From Kondoa malvinella (lineage: Eukaryota > Basidiomycota > Agaricostilbomycetes > Agaricostilbales > Kondoaceae), in contig BCIM01000009.1 of assembly GCA_039545315.1 (NCBI GenBank), positions 310,001-374,000 of the forward strand: a stretch of 64,000 bases of DNA, written 5' to 3'. A program made the position numbers and the translations under genes. The notes beneath the pieces were generated by a model, which saw only the letters and a list, made by a program, of their open reading frames with translations, made no database searches and had not been told where the DNA came from. Positions 35,640-48,436 of this stretch are shown one piece after another. Position 1 is the stretch's first letter, and every line of letters begins with the position of its first letter.

Positions 35640-37114
35640 ATGCCCAGAACGTACAAGATGCCAACTTTCATGAATGGCTTGCGCACGAAGCAGCTCCCTA
35701 TTCCGCCGTCCACTAGTACAGCAACGCGTCATATTCCCACGTTCAGAACTCCTGAGGGCAGCGACGCTCGGGCTGCCACTACTAAAACGTATGCAGACAT
35801 TCGAGCTACCTTGCTCAAGACCTCAGAAGCTCGAGACCGCGGTAAGTGCTTGCAAAGCTCAGAGAGCGACCCGCTAATGCGTCTACCAGATATGCTACGA
35901 GCGCTCGTCCAGAACCTCTGGGAGCACAACATAGCTGTAGAATGGCGTCTGGACATGGTTCTCTTCCCTGACGGCACCAAAGAAAGCGAAGTGGACAAAG
36001 GGGACTTTCGACCCTCAAAAACCATGAACCTAGCTGTGGCAATCGATCAGCAGATCGCTGCTTTAAATGGGGACTTCGCCTCGGGTATCCTGGTCTCACC
36101 ATCATACAAAACCCACAGCTTCCGCCTAACGCTGAGATTCAAGCCTGAAGTTCTGTCTGGCGAAGATGCGAACAAACCACCTCCCGTAATCGGTAAATTC
36201 GTGATGCATATGCGGCACCATGGTAGTGAAGAGCAAAAAGGGCGGGATTACGCAACATTGATGGCCGGACACTCTCTCGGTTCGGAGCAAGCGAAACATT
36301 TTGCCAAGTCCGAATTAGCGATCGTCAAAGATTGGCATGGTCACACCACTGTACCAATCAACTTAGAACGCTTCCATCAGAGTATTTACACGGCAGGAGC
36401 CATCATCGCTCGGCGCTGCGGATATGAACGTGGGTCAGCGCGTCAGGCGATTGCAGCAAGGCTGATACCGTAATAGGGCTACTACACGATGCTACAACAG
36501 CCCTAAATCCGCACACCGGTCTGAGCTCAGCCAGTTATTCCCCTTATGCATTGGTCGCGAAGGAGGGTGAAAAATCCTTATTCTTCGATTTGTACCGCAT
36601 GTGCGTCATCATGTCGCGTCACAAATACTGGCTGACCTTCTCTTGCATACCAGGCCAGACATTTGGACAGGCTTCGCCCCTTCAGATGATGCTGCCTACT
36701 CTGCTGCTGTCGGACGCTTGCGTTTCCTCCATCTTCACCTGGCTCTGGCAGTGAAAATCGATTACAAAACAAGAGACAAACCTTCAAAGTACGACCTGAA
36801 AGTATCCTTGCATTGCATTCACCCGCCTGGTACAATCGCTAAGGAGTCAGCCTGGTCCTGCATTTCCCACATGTCTGTCACGCATGGCCAGAAAATTCAA
36901 AGTCCATCCAGATACGTGATTACTGATGTTCAGGTAGCTTCTAAGAGTTCTCCTAGATCTCGCTAACGACGCATAACAGGATCGTTTGCAGCACTCCCAG
37001 CCTACCTTGACCCCTGCTCAACATGCTGATGTACAGCAAGCGATCCGGGTCGCTGTCAGAGCCATTGAGCGGGTCGCTGAGTGCGGGCCATCTACTTCGT
37101 TGGCTACAGTATAG
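35640..37114 (+). CDS. Orphan protein, function unknown
   Basis: I do not recognise this protein. A single model of about 420 residues can be built from five exons. Exon 1 starts at ATG 35640 (MPRTYKMPTFMNGLRTKQLP). Introns at about 35841-35888, 36382-36446, 36600-36652 and 36934-36979 each have GT-AG ends and join frames in phase; the second joins LERFHQ to SDCSKADTVIGLL, and the third joins FFDLYRM to PDIWTGFAP. The stop is TAG 37112-37114. The protein is soluble, with no signal peptide or membrane segment, and mixes alpha and beta patterns (HSFRLTLRFK, KYDLKVSLHCIHPP). Reading it as two separate genes is possible but needs two missing starts. Its neighbour 116 bp downstream is carnitine acetyltransferase. 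Confidence 0.55.
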
Positions 37115-37230
37115 AGATTATGGCATGCATAGAATTGTTTCCGTCCATCATCTCTCGGTTAATTCGGCTATTTGCATCCCACTGAAGTCGGAATCATTCA
37201 ATCGCTTCGGAATACTCTTGCTCTTGTTCA

Positions 37231-39541
37231 ATGACTGGCGCTCGGAGGCAGCTTGTCAAAATGACACGAAACCTGAGCAGCACGTCCGCCAACAAGCAGC
37301 AAGGCATGATGCGGCATGAAGCTGGTCTGCCCAACTTGCCTGTCAATTCTCTCGCGGAAACATCTGCTCGCTGGCTAGAATCAATCAGACCTTTCGTGAC
37401 AGAGCCTGGACAGCCTCTTCCTACAGCTGAGAAGCCCAATGAAAGATATCTCCGAGCACAACAAGCTGCCGAAGAATTTCTCGACTCGCCTTTGGTCAAA
37501 CAACTTCAGCAGAGGCTGCAAGACCGCGCAAGCAAAACAGATAGTTGGCTCGCAGACTGGTGGAATGAAGCTGCCTATCTCCGTCCAAGGGATCCTTTGG
37601 CTTTCGCAAATTACTTTTATGCCCATGTTGATGATTTGTCGTATGTGGGGCTCCCGTCTCGCTCCAACAGAAGCTCATACTCGCTCTTGTAGGAGGAAAG
37701 ACCCTGCTAAAAGAGCCGCAAGTCTTGTCCGGGCTGTCTTGTTCTTCCGAAGAATGTTGGAAACCGATGTTCTCGAACCAGAGATGGTCAAGTTGGTCGA
37801 TTTAACGAAGCTTAGCTCGCCATCCTGATCATACACATACAGGACTACACCGCTAGCAATGAATAGCTACGAATACCTCTTCAACACCTGTCGCTATCCT
37901 GGCAAGGAAATTGATACTGCCAAGAAGTTCGACCCAGACACACATAATCACATTGTCGTGCTAAGACGCAACAAGTTCTATGAAGTGCCCATAATGGCTA
38001 GCTCTGGAGACTTTCTCAGCGAAGCAGATCTGCAACAGTATGTCTCGCCTCAAGGGGGTTCAGCTAGATGCTGATGTGCATACAGACAATTCCAGCGCAT
38101 CATAGATCAGGCTGGACCAGAAGATGATTCCAATCCAATCGGTGTCTTGACGACAGGCGATCGAAGTGTTTGGGCTCAAGCGAGAGAAGACCTAGTCAAT
38201 CTTTCATCCAAGAATGCCAAGTCGCTCGAAAAGATAGAATCAGCGATCATCCTCGTTTGCTTGGACTCTACGAAACCAGTCACCCGCGATCAGCTTTCGT
38301 GGAACTTGTGGATTGGAGACAAGCCGAACAGGTTTATGGACAAACATCAGAGTAGGCTTTCGTGCTGATGACTCCGCAATGCTAATTTGGTTGCAGTCAT
38401 CGTCACCGAGAACGGCAAGTCGGGCTTCAAGTGAGTACCATGGGTTGTCTTCCGAAGCTTTTGCTGAATTGGACTGTAGCGGCGAGCACTCAATGTCGGA
38501 CGGCACACCTACTTTGCGCATCAACGAATTTATGCTGCGCGGTCTCGCACAACAGAAGATTGACCTCGGCTCACCTACACCTGATACTAAACTCGCTCAA
38601 CCTAGACAGCTCCTCTTTGAAGTTGACAAAAAGGTGAAATCTCACATCACTCAAGCAACAGAAGCGCTAGATAAGCTCAAGGGAGAGCATGAGATGCATG
38701 TGTTGAACTATGAGGGCTACGGCAAGAACGTTATCAAGGCTTTCAAGACTTCTCCAGATGTGCGACTTCTATCATCTCGGGTTGGTCGGACACAGCTGAC
38801 AAGTGTGACAGAGTTGGGCGCAATTGACAATGGCTTATGCATATTACAAGATGACTGGTCGTCTAGCACCTACATATGAATCTGCTCAAACGAGAAAGTT
38901 TAAGCGAGGGAGAACCGAAGTCATCCGCAGCGCTACACCGGAAGTGCTAGAATGGTGCCAAGTCATGGAGAGTGATGCTCCAGCTGCAAAGAAGGCCGAG
39001 ATGATGAAGAGGGCTGCTGGTTCTCATATCAAGTATGCTGGTCTGGCAGCAGATGGCAAGGGTGTAGACAGACACTTCTTCGGTATGTCTATTCTGCTCT
39101 CCGATCCCCTCAGCTGATAGTATAACAGGTCTCAAGAAGCTGTTGCAACCCGGTGAAGAGCTTCCATCCATATTCTCCGACCCGGCATTCGGCGAATCGT
39201 CTAATTGGGTTTTATCGACTTCGCAGTTGTCCTCAGAATACTTCAACTGCTGGGGTTACAGCGAGGTCAGTCCAGCCAAGAGAGAGCGGAAACAGTTACT
39301 GACAGTCACCCTCTTTAGGTCGTGCCTGAAGGCTTCGGTCTTGCCTACTCGGTCAACAACGAGAGCTTGAGGTAGGGTTCATCTTGACTGCAAATCCAGC
39401 TGTCTGATTGCGCTCGGCAGATTTTGCATTTGCACTCGTACTGGGAAGGCGAAGGAGTTGGCACACTACATCGGCGAGGCTGCAACGGAGCTTCGACAGA
39501 TGCAAACAGCAGCTGCCGGTAGCGAGAAAGCGAAGCTTTAA
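37231..39541 (+). CDS. CAT2: Carnitine O-acetyltransferase
   Basis: Transfers acetyl groups between CoA and carnitine, letting acetyl units leave peroxisomes and enter mitochondria. The start block GLPNLPVNSLAETSARWLES, the DSWLADWWNEAAYL region and the active-site segment GKSGFNGEHSMSDGTP (catalytic His) match choline/carnitine acyltransferases. Further blocks are YGKNVIKAFKTSPDSWAQL, TYESAQTRKFKRGRTEVIRS and STSQLSSEYFNCWGYSEV. The first 25 residues are basic and hydroxylated (MTGARRQLVKMTRNLSSTSA), like a mitochondrial presequence with a second Met at position 11. The last three residues are AKL, a peroxisomal PTS1-type signal. This mirrors yeast Cat2, which goes to both organelles. About nine introns are inferred. 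The stop is TAA 39539-39541. Converges with the molybdenum-cofactor sulfurase gene. Confidence 0.9.
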
Positions 39542-39632
39542 GTCGGTTGTACTTCATCCGAAGCGGAAACAGTGTAAGGCGCTGTGGAAAGATCTGTACG
39601 ATGCATTACTAGATGTGCAAATGAGTATTCGT

Positions 39633-42247
39633 TCAAACAATCACTGCTTGAGACTCACGATGTACGCCGAAGATGATCTTGCCTAAGCCGTTCCTTCTCC
39701 TGCAGCTGAGTACATTGAACGGCTCCTTGCTCTTGATGCCGGTGACTTGATCAATGCAGATCATCTGGCACCGACGGCAAGGTGCGATGACTTGGAAGAC
39801 CTGTGTGCCGACGCGCTGCTGTGTCGTCAGCTGCTGTAGACGAAAACAGGGAAGCAGGACCCACCAGCAGGTTCCATTGGTCTTCCGCAAAGGCAGCTTC
39901 ATGCGAGAGACCTCGAGAGCGAATGGCAAAGTTGCCTCTGAAGGTGGAAGATGCGATGATCTGCTTTTCGCCCGATGTCTGGTCTTCGTTGACCCATTCA
40001 TTGACTAATTCGACGCTAGCTTCGTTGACCAGCAAAAATGGACTTTCATTGGACAGCAGAATCGGAACTCGCGAAGCCAGCGAGTCAAAATGCGCATGCC
40101 GAGTAGCTGAATCGGAAGGGAGACGCGCGAGCTGACATGAGACGCCGAGATAGGCGGAAAGAGCTGTATTGAGATCTTTCGCTTCCGGTACTATTCTCGT
40201 CCTAACATCGGAAGAGCAGACCGACGCGTCAAGGAAGTCGAGACAAGATTCGATAGGCTTCATCTCCTCTAGCGGGATGAAGAATGGATGGTTATCTGGA
40301 AGAAGAATAACGAGTCGGCATGATTGCATGTCGATATGCGGTCGGACCAGAGCCATTTTTGGGTAACGCTTTTGACTCAGTGCGTTGCCCATGCTGTTGA
40401 CTAGCATCCATTCGCGGTCATACTTCAATCCATTCGGTCGGACTTCCCAAGGCTGATGTTTGGGTATAATCTGGCCAGCACACGATTTGATCGGGTCTGC
40501 GTGATTGTCAGCTAGCCTCTTTAATACATAGAGAAAACATACAGACTATAAGCTGGTCCAGCTCGAAAGCATCTTCAGTTGGGCTCGAGTTGATCTCGCG
40601 AAGTATATCGGGAACGACGTAGAACTTGCGTAGGAACTTTACCCAGGCAGAAGCATCTTGAGGAGTCGAGAAAGCACCGAAGCTGATCCTAGCGATTCCA
40701 GTAGGTATGAGATTGGTTCCAGCCGCTCCCCCAAATTCTTCCTCATCCCAGCTGCACTCATCCCGTCAGCTCGTGATAGCAGCAAGCTAAGAGAACTGAC
40801 CACATTCTCCCTCGAGCATGATTCGCTCTTATGTCCGCATCGTTCGCTCCTACACATGCAGATATCGTCCCAGTCGCACAGAGCCCACCAGTCCGAATAT
40901 GAAAGCCTAGCTAAAGTCAGGCAAGGCATAAACGGGTGTTCAAGGCGGCAGGCCTACCATTGATAGCAGCCAACTTGTCCAGCTCGACATGCCCGATCGG
41001 TGTCCCAGATACGTCCAGCAGACTGAAACCGATTGTAGCTCCGTTGTTATAATCACTTGATCGATTATAGATCCGACAAACAGGTTGGCCGCAGCCATGT
41101 TTCAGATCAAGCATCTCCTTCACAGTCCATTCCGCTACTCCAGTACTATGCGTCGACGCCTCTTCCAAAGTCCGGAAGAGTCGTCGATGAGTATCCATAG
41201 CATGATCCAACGCAATAATGTCTAGAAACGGTAATGTGCCATCTTCGAAACGAGAATGCAGACTTGGTGTTTTAGAAGCGCTATCTCGAGGCGAGAACCA
41301 GGTTGGGTCGTCTACTGTCATGGCGTCTACGCTGCCTCCGCCGAAATAACCTTTGACGAGGTTGTTGCCGCTTGAGCGTTTGATGAGGACTGCTCCGAGA
41401 CCGGTTGGGAAGCCCTGTAATGGATTGAGTTTTAATATGATAAGGGTAGACGAGGCGCACGTAGATCTTGTAAAAGCTAAAGGAAACAAAATCTGGTGCT
41501 TCGTCTAAAGGTATTTGACCGAGATCCATACTTGACGTAGAGAGGAAAGCAGCAGCGTCTAGAACAACCGTAGTATTCTTGTGTCTACGTTTCGCATCTC
41601 GACACAAAGACAAAGGCAGTTTCCGACCGGTAGCATTGCATTGAGCGGCATAAGCGAACAGAGTAGCTTTCTCGTGATTAGAGTTAATCCAAGTTTGAAT
41701 ATCGGACAGAGACATAGGGTGTACGCTTGCTCCTTCTTTAGCTGCTAGAGCTCGCATACCAACAAGGGAAGAATGTGCTTCTTTAAAGTATCGAAAAGCG
41801 GTATTGGACCAAGGGAAAGTCTCAGCGATCAATTTGAAGCCAGCTGTTGCTCCAGAAGTGAAGATGAGATCCCAGTCTTTCTGTTGCGTTGGTACGAGAT
41901 GAAAGAGTTCTTGCATGACTCTGCTTCTGACGTTATCTATACGTTGAGAGGTCCGAATAGAGGCTGGAGAGCGAGAGTGTGGGTTGCTATAGAGGTTCTT
42001 GGCTAGGTCGAGCTGAAAGTTGGCTATAGTGGAGAGGGGAGCTGGAGGTGATGCAGCATAATCAAGGTATACTCCTTCATCTGAGCAGTGATTGGTATCA
42101 GAGACTTCCCAATAGGTGCAATAGACGCTACTGACCTTTCAAAGCTGGACATTCGCGATTCCTGAGCTCTACAAAGTCTTGCATCGGCATACCATAGCAT
42201 TCATTTGGCAAGTGAAATTTCTCGTTCATGGCTTGACCGGCAGACAT
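39633..42247 (-). CDS. Molybdenum cofactor sulfurase (MOCOS/HxB type)
   Basis: Adds the terminal sulfur to the molybdenum cofactor of xanthine dehydrogenase and aldehyde oxidase. Start MSAGQAMNEKFHLPNECYG at 42247. The N-terminal PLP-dependent, NifS-like domain has DEGVYLDYAASPPAP, LIFTSGATAGFKLIAETFPW, VVLDAAAFLSTS and the Schiff-base lysine in SFSFYKIYGFPTGLGA. The conserved Cys-containing block HIRTGGLCATG follows. The C-terminal MOSC half has QPWEVRPNGLKYDREWMLV, ASTFRGNF-like and CRRCQMICIDQ blocks. About eight introns are inferred. The stop is TGA 39635-39633. Both domains are fused as in eukaryotic MOCOS. Divergent neighbour is xanthine dehydrogenase, its expected client, with 166 bp between the start codons. 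Confidence 0.85.
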
Positions 42248-42413
42248 GAGCTTCACCCGGATGGTGTATTGGGTATTTATGTACAGATTGAGCCAGGTAT
42301 TATGCCTTCATGAGAGATATCGGTTGGTAGATAACGGCAAAGACATTGCCACTTTTCTTGTTTGTCGGGAGGGCCTTTCAATAGCTTGGACCTGATTGGC
42401 GAACGCACGAAGG
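42248..42413. promoter_or_regulatory. Shared divergent promoter of MOCOS and XDH with a GATA-type site
   Basis: Only 166 bp separate the two start codons, so both genes probably use one bidirectional promoter. AGATAA at 42329-42334 matches the HGATAR site of fungal nitrogen-control GATA factors (AreA/Nit2 family), which govern purine use in other fungi. A single short match can occur by chance, so the regulatory claim is inference. Confidence 0.45.
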
Positions 42414-45400
42414 ATGGTCAAGATACCAAAAGATCTTCAAGCGATAGCTGAATATTCATCAACGCTATCCTTCTTTCTCAATGGCAAGAAAGTCGTGTTG
42501 GACGCCAGTCTCGTTGACCCTCAATCCACGCTTTTGGACTTTATAAGGACGCAGCGCAGTCTAACTGGTACCAAATTAGGATGTGAGTTAACCTTTGAAT
42601 GCAATTAGTATAAGGGCTGAGCTATTTCATGCAGGCGGAGAAGGTGTGTAATACCTTAGCTGAGAAGGGCGGGGAACTGATAAGCGTATCAAAGGTGGTT
42701 GCGGAGCCTGTACAGGTCAGTATCGCTAGCCGTCTCTTCTTTAGTTTGCTCATTGTTCCCACTAGTCGTCATACAGCGCAAGGTCTGTTGAGCGCTTGGC
42801 AGGATGAGAAGCCGCTGACATGAATGACAGCACCCTGGAACAGGCAAAGTACAGCATGATGCTATCAATGCATGTCTCGCACCTTTGGCAATGGGTGAGC
42901 AGCCCGCTAGCTACATCGCCAAAGTGTCTAATGGTAAATCCAGTGGACGGAAAGCATGTTATCACAAGTAAGTCAGTCCGGAAGGAGGTCTAGCCAAGTC
43001 TGATGTGCATCTAGTCGAGGCACTTGGGACTGTCGAGAACCCTCATCCGTTACAGCAGAGATTAGCTGCATTGCACGGCTCACAGGTGAGACGAAATCGG
43101 GCGTATGCGAATCAGGCTAATATCCTTGCAGTGCGGTTTCTGTACACCAGGTATAGTGATGAGCATATACGCTCTGCTTCGGAATAGTATGTACGAGAAA
43201 GGGTTCTCGTTGAGCGCAGAAGAGATCGAGCTGGAAGTAAGCTCATCCCTGTTTCCTACAGAGTATGTTTGACGTATCACAGGGCGTACTGGATGGGAAC
43301 TTGTGCCGGTGTACTGGCTACAAACCGATATTGGACGCAGCGAAATCTTTCGTCACCGACTACGTCCAAGGCAAATGTAGGATGCTCTTCACTGCTCTCT
43401 TGACTCTACTAAAACTCCTCAGTGACTGATACAATCTCCATCGATGATTTGGCGCTTCCGGCGAATCTCAAAGCAGCAAACATTGATGTCCCTCGGCCCA
43501 AAGACGATTTTTCGGGTATAGCATCCGCTCAAGCTCTGAATGGCACTGCGCTACATGAGGTCGATGGTCCGAAAGCGCCGGATGGATTGCTTGATAATGA
43601 TGCGACTGATCATACCAGTCCGTCTGGCTTTGACAATGCATCAACGACACTGACACATGACGCAGAAATCAAAGCTGGCGTTGGCAAGACGAATTCAGGC
43701 AATGCCAAGAATGGTTGTGGTCGAACGGATTGCTGCAAATTGAACGGCTCAGTCAAGACAGACAAGCCTCTACCCATCTTTCCCGTTTTCGACTTCAAGC
43801 CTTACAAGCCAGGAACAGAACTCATCTACCCTGCAGCATTGAATTCGCACAAATACCAGGCTCTAGCGTTTGGCAATGATTTCCGTCTTTGGCTTCGACC
43901 TGTTACTCTTGACCAGCTCGTACAGATGAAGAACGCTTATCCGAAAGCAAAGATCGTCAGCGGTTCAAGTGAAGTTCAGATCGAAATAAAGTTCAAGGCT
44001 GCGCCATACAATGTCTGCATCTATGTCGCCGATATTCCAGAATTGACAGGCTATGAACGACCTGCGGCGGATGCGAATCACTTTACGTTCGGCGCCAATC
44101 TACCACTCTTCGAACTTGAAACGCTATGCAAAGACTTATACAAAGAACTCGGTCCTCAAAAAGCAAGTGCGCTCAATGCTATACAACATCAGCTCCGCTA
44201 CTTTGCAGGTCGCCAAGTCCGCAATGTAGCTTCAGCATCGGGCAATCTAGCAACCGCTTCGCCTATCTCTGATCTCAACCCAGTCTTGCTCGCTACGAAA
44301 GCCACTTTGGTAGCTCAATCAGCTGATAAAGGCGAATTCGAATTACCAATGACTGAATTCTTCCTTGGTTATCGCAAGACTGCTCTACCGGAAAATGCGG
44401 TGTTGACAAAGATCAAAGTGCCTCTGAATCAATCCAAGACTGAACAGCAAGTCGTGAGAGCTTACAAGCAAGCCAAGAGAAGGGACGATGATATCTCGAT
44501 TGTCACTGCTTGCCTTTCTGTGGTTCTAGGCGAAGATGGGATTGTGAAAGACTGCGGACTGGTCTATGGCGGTATGGCAGCTATCACAGTGGAAGCGAAG
44601 GTAGCTTCGAAGGCTCTGATTGGCCAGCCTTTTGGCAAGAAAGAGACCCTCGAAAGCGTTTTGGCAGCTCTAGAAGTCGACTTCAACCTCCCGTACAATG
44701 TTCCTGGAGATATGGCTACTTTCCGAAGAACCCTTACTTTGTCATTCTTCTACAAGTTCTGGCATGAAGTCATGATTGAGCTGGAACTCAAGTCGGACTC
44801 AATGCCACCTCAGGTCGACGATATCACTCAGCAGATTCACCGGAAGCTTACTTCTGGCGTAAACGATAATTCTGCGCCGTATGCGCAAGAGGTTGTGGGT
44901 AAGCAGATGCCTCACTACTCTGGCGGAAAACACGTCACTGGTGAAGCTATCTGTGCGTATTTGCTATTCCGAAAGCTCGTTGCTGAACATAAGCAGATAT
45001 TGACGACATGCCGAAATACCACAATGAATTGTATGGCTGGATGGTGCTGAGCGACAGAGCGCATGCCAAAATCCTGGAAGTCGACACTAGCGTAGCACTC
45101 GAGATGGAGGGCGTCCATGGATGGGTCGACCACAATGATTTGCCTCGACCTGAAGACAATTACTGGGGCTTGCCAGGTCTGTCAACTTGGTTCGTTCCGA
45201 AAGCATGGACTGAAGGATGTGTGACAGGCGGCAAAGAGCCCTTCCTCGCCGTGGACGAAGTTATGACTGCTGGTATTCCTTTAGGTCTAATTCTGGCAGA
45301 AACAAAGTTCCAAGCACAAGCAGCCGCCCGAGCAGTCATTGTCCGATACGAAACCTTGCCTGCTATCCTATCTATGGAAGAAGCTATCGAAGCAGAGAGC

Positions 45401-48154
45401 TACTTCCCCTATAACAAGGTCATTGGCACAGGAAGCGACAAAGACATTGATGCAGAGCTGGACAAGTGCGATCATGTCTTTGAGGGTATGGCTCGAATGG
45501 GTGGACAAGGTCAGCGGAATGACATGATGCTTCCACCTGAGCTGACATTGGCGCAGAACACTTCTATCTCGAGACGAATGCCAGCATTGTCGTTCGTAAG
45601 TGGTCATCATGGCAGGCCAGTATCTTTGCTCAGACTGTCTGATGCAGCCAAACTTGAAGATGGAGAAATGGAGATCTTCTCGTCTACCCAGAATCTGACA
45701 GAACTTCAAGTAGGCTTTGCTCTTGTGCAGACCATGCGTATGCTTACCGAAAGTAGGAATACGTTGCGCAAGTGACGGTGGGTCGCTTGATCGCTTTATT
45801 GGCGTAAGCTGAAGCGTATACAGGGAGTCGACTCCAACAAGCTCGTTTGTCGCGTTAAAAGGCTGGGAGGAGGATTTGGTGGAAAGGAGACGAGTGAGTG
45901 CCTTACATGTAGACTTTACGTGTGCTTATGACACATGTATAGGGTCTTGTCAGCTTGTGAGCAACTCAATCACTCAATCGATCTGTTTTGACTCTGATCT
46001 GACAGGGATGCATCCTGGCTATGGGGGCCAAGAAGTACCGTCGGCCTGTGCGATGTATGCTTGACCGTGACGCCGACATGGTTACTACTGGCCAAAGGCA
46101 TCCTTTCCTTTGCCACTGGAAAGTTGGAACAGACAAGAATGGCAAACTTCAAGCTCTGTATGCGGTCGTCTCACCGGATAGCCGGTAATCGTGCTGATAC
46201 AGTGACACAGGAAAGCCAAGGTCTACTGCAACGGTGGCCATTCCCTGGACATCTCCGCTGGTGTGATTGATCGTGCTCTCGGCCATATCGAAAACGCGTA
46301 CTTCATTCCTCATGTCTTCGCGCATGGCAAAATCTGCAAAACCAACACCATGTCGAACACAGCTTTCCGCGGGTTTGGCGGACCTCAAGGCATGTTTATC
46401 GCCGAATCGTGAGCATCGTCTGCCCAAAAGGTGAACAATCTGACCAGTCTGATAGCTACATTGAAACCATCGCCCATGAGCTTGGCAAGAGCGTTGACGA
46501 GATCCGGGGCATCAACCTGTACAAAGACGTTCGTCGGACCGCTGCTCTCATTTTCACACCAGCTGAATTGCGACCAACAGGGTGACAAGACACACTATCA
46601 GCAGACAATTACAGACTATCATGTCCCTCGGATGTACAAAGAGCTTGCGACAGAAGGCAAACACGAGCAGCGGCGTCGGGAAGTTGATGCTTTCAACAAG
46701 GAACACAAATGGCGGAAGCGCGGTCTGTCGTTGCTACCGACCAAATTTGGTATCAGCTTTGGTGTCAAATGGTTTAATCAAGGCTCCGCCCTCGTACATA
46801 TATACAAAGACGGCTCGGTATTGGTAGCACATGGTGGCCACGAAATGGGTCAAGGTCTTTACACCAAATGCTGTCAGATCGCGGCACAAGAGGTCCGCTC
46901 CATTCTCTGAGAGTATATCTGCTTTCTAAGGTGCTCATAATCTGCCCTAGCTCGGTGTGCCCTTCGATACGGTCTTTACATCAGACTCGGCTACAAATTT
47001 GGTACCGAATACGTCCGCGACTGCAGCATCAACCGGTAGCGACCTCAATGGATATGCTGTGAAGAACGCCTGTGCTCAATTGAAAGAACGATTAGCTCCT
47101 TACCGAGAGCGCTATGGGCCCGATGCTACCCTCAAAGACATGTGAGCGAGAACCTAACCTTTCTGATGGAGCTTATTGCTTTCTTAGTGCTCACGCGGCA
47201 TGGAGTAGGAGAATTGAACGCGTTACCCGATCTGTCTCTGACTTTTGATTGTTAGTGGACCGAGTGCATCTTTCAGCAACCGGTCACTACACAACGCCAA
47301 AGTAAGTGCTCAGTTGCTTTGATGAGATCGCCTGCCTACATTTGACACAGGATCGGATATGTATGGCAGAACTGTAGGTTCTTCGTGTGCTTGAAAACAA
47401 TCTGGCTGAACTTTGGCAGATGGAGATCCACCTCGAGTTGGCCAACCCGATGATCTTTACTTTTATTACACGACCGGAATTGCACTCGCAGAAGTCGAAG
47501 TCGACATGCTCACTGGCGACTCGACTGTTCTTCAAGTGGATCTGCGCATGTGAGCAATTCCGCTGTACAATCCGACCATGTCTGACCTTGAGTGTAGGGA
47601 TGTCGGAAAGTCTCTCAACCCTGCCATCGATATTGTAAGTCAGAGTTCGTCGGACTCTTACGCAGTCTGACAGACTGACAGGGCCAAATAACCGGCGCCT
47701 TCGTGCAAGGTCAAGGTCTGTTCACGATGGAAGAATCACTCTGGCTCAGACACAACGGCACGCTCTTCACGCGAGGTCCTGGCGCATACAAGATACCCGG
47801 CTTCAGCGATATTCCACAGACTTTCAACACATCCTTATTGCGCGATGCATCTTGGCCAGATCTAGGCACGATACATTCGAGCAAAGGTGTCGGCGAACCA
47901 CCGCTCTTCTTGGGTTGCAGTGTCTATCTGGCTATGCGCGACGCTCTGAAGAGCGCTCGTGCTGATAATGGAGTAACGGAAATCCAACCTTTCATCTCAC
48001 CGCTCACTTCTGAACGCAGTGTGTTTTCTCCTTCATTTACGCTGGCCTTTGCTGAACCGTTCTATCAGTCCGATGCAGTGTCGCTGATCCGATCCTGAAG
48101 CGGAGTACAGTCGAGCAGAAAGAGGGCGAGCATGGTTTCTTTGTGCGTATTTGA
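42414..48154 (+). CDS. Xanthine dehydrogenase (purine hydroxylase I)
   Basis: Molybdo-flavoprotein that oxidises hypoxanthine to xanthine and urate for use as nitrogen. ATG 42414 (MVKIPKDLQ) is in frame with the plant-type 2Fe-2S domain; its ligands appear after splicing as KLGCGEGGCGACTVV. The second cluster is CGFCTPG...GNLCRCTGYKPI. The FAD domain spans about 43800-44800 (KIVSGSSEVQIEIKF, GRQVRNVASASGNLATASPISDLNP). The molybdenum domain includes GGKHVTGEAI, GGQEHFYLET, KRLGGGFGGKE, the active-site Arg in NTAFRGFGGPQGM and the catalytic Glu in GVGEPPLFLG. Eighteen or more introns are inferred. The last, about 48022-48068, joins TSER to IRCSVADPILKRS and gives the end at TGA 48152-48154. 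All catalytic residues are present. Xanthine rather than aldehyde or nicotinate is favoured by overall match and by the adjacent sulfurase. Confidence 0.9.
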
Positions 48155-48436
48155 TCATGATCAAACGGTACAGCTTTTGGGCTATACGAGGTCGTGGGTG
48201 TTCGTGTATATTTCGCATACAAGTGTATTGTACCCTGTTATGGTGTTATAGATCTGCCTTAGCTTGAAGTTACTTGAGTCTTGACATCACCACAGGTTGA
48301 CGACCTCAAACGACCGGCCGCGTTCTCTTTTCGACGGGACACCACCCGCCGTGACCCACTAAAGGGATATCCTCCTACTGCTCCTCTTACATTACCGCGC
48401 GCTGCAAGTTGCGCTCGCTTGCCCATCTGCAACGAT

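Noticed and set aside
42414..48154. Aldehyde oxidase or nicotinate hydroxylase rather than xanthine dehydrogenase
   Set aside because: The whole domain set and active-site Arg/Glu match xanthine dehydrogenase, but the related purine hydroxylase II cannot be ruled out without a tree.
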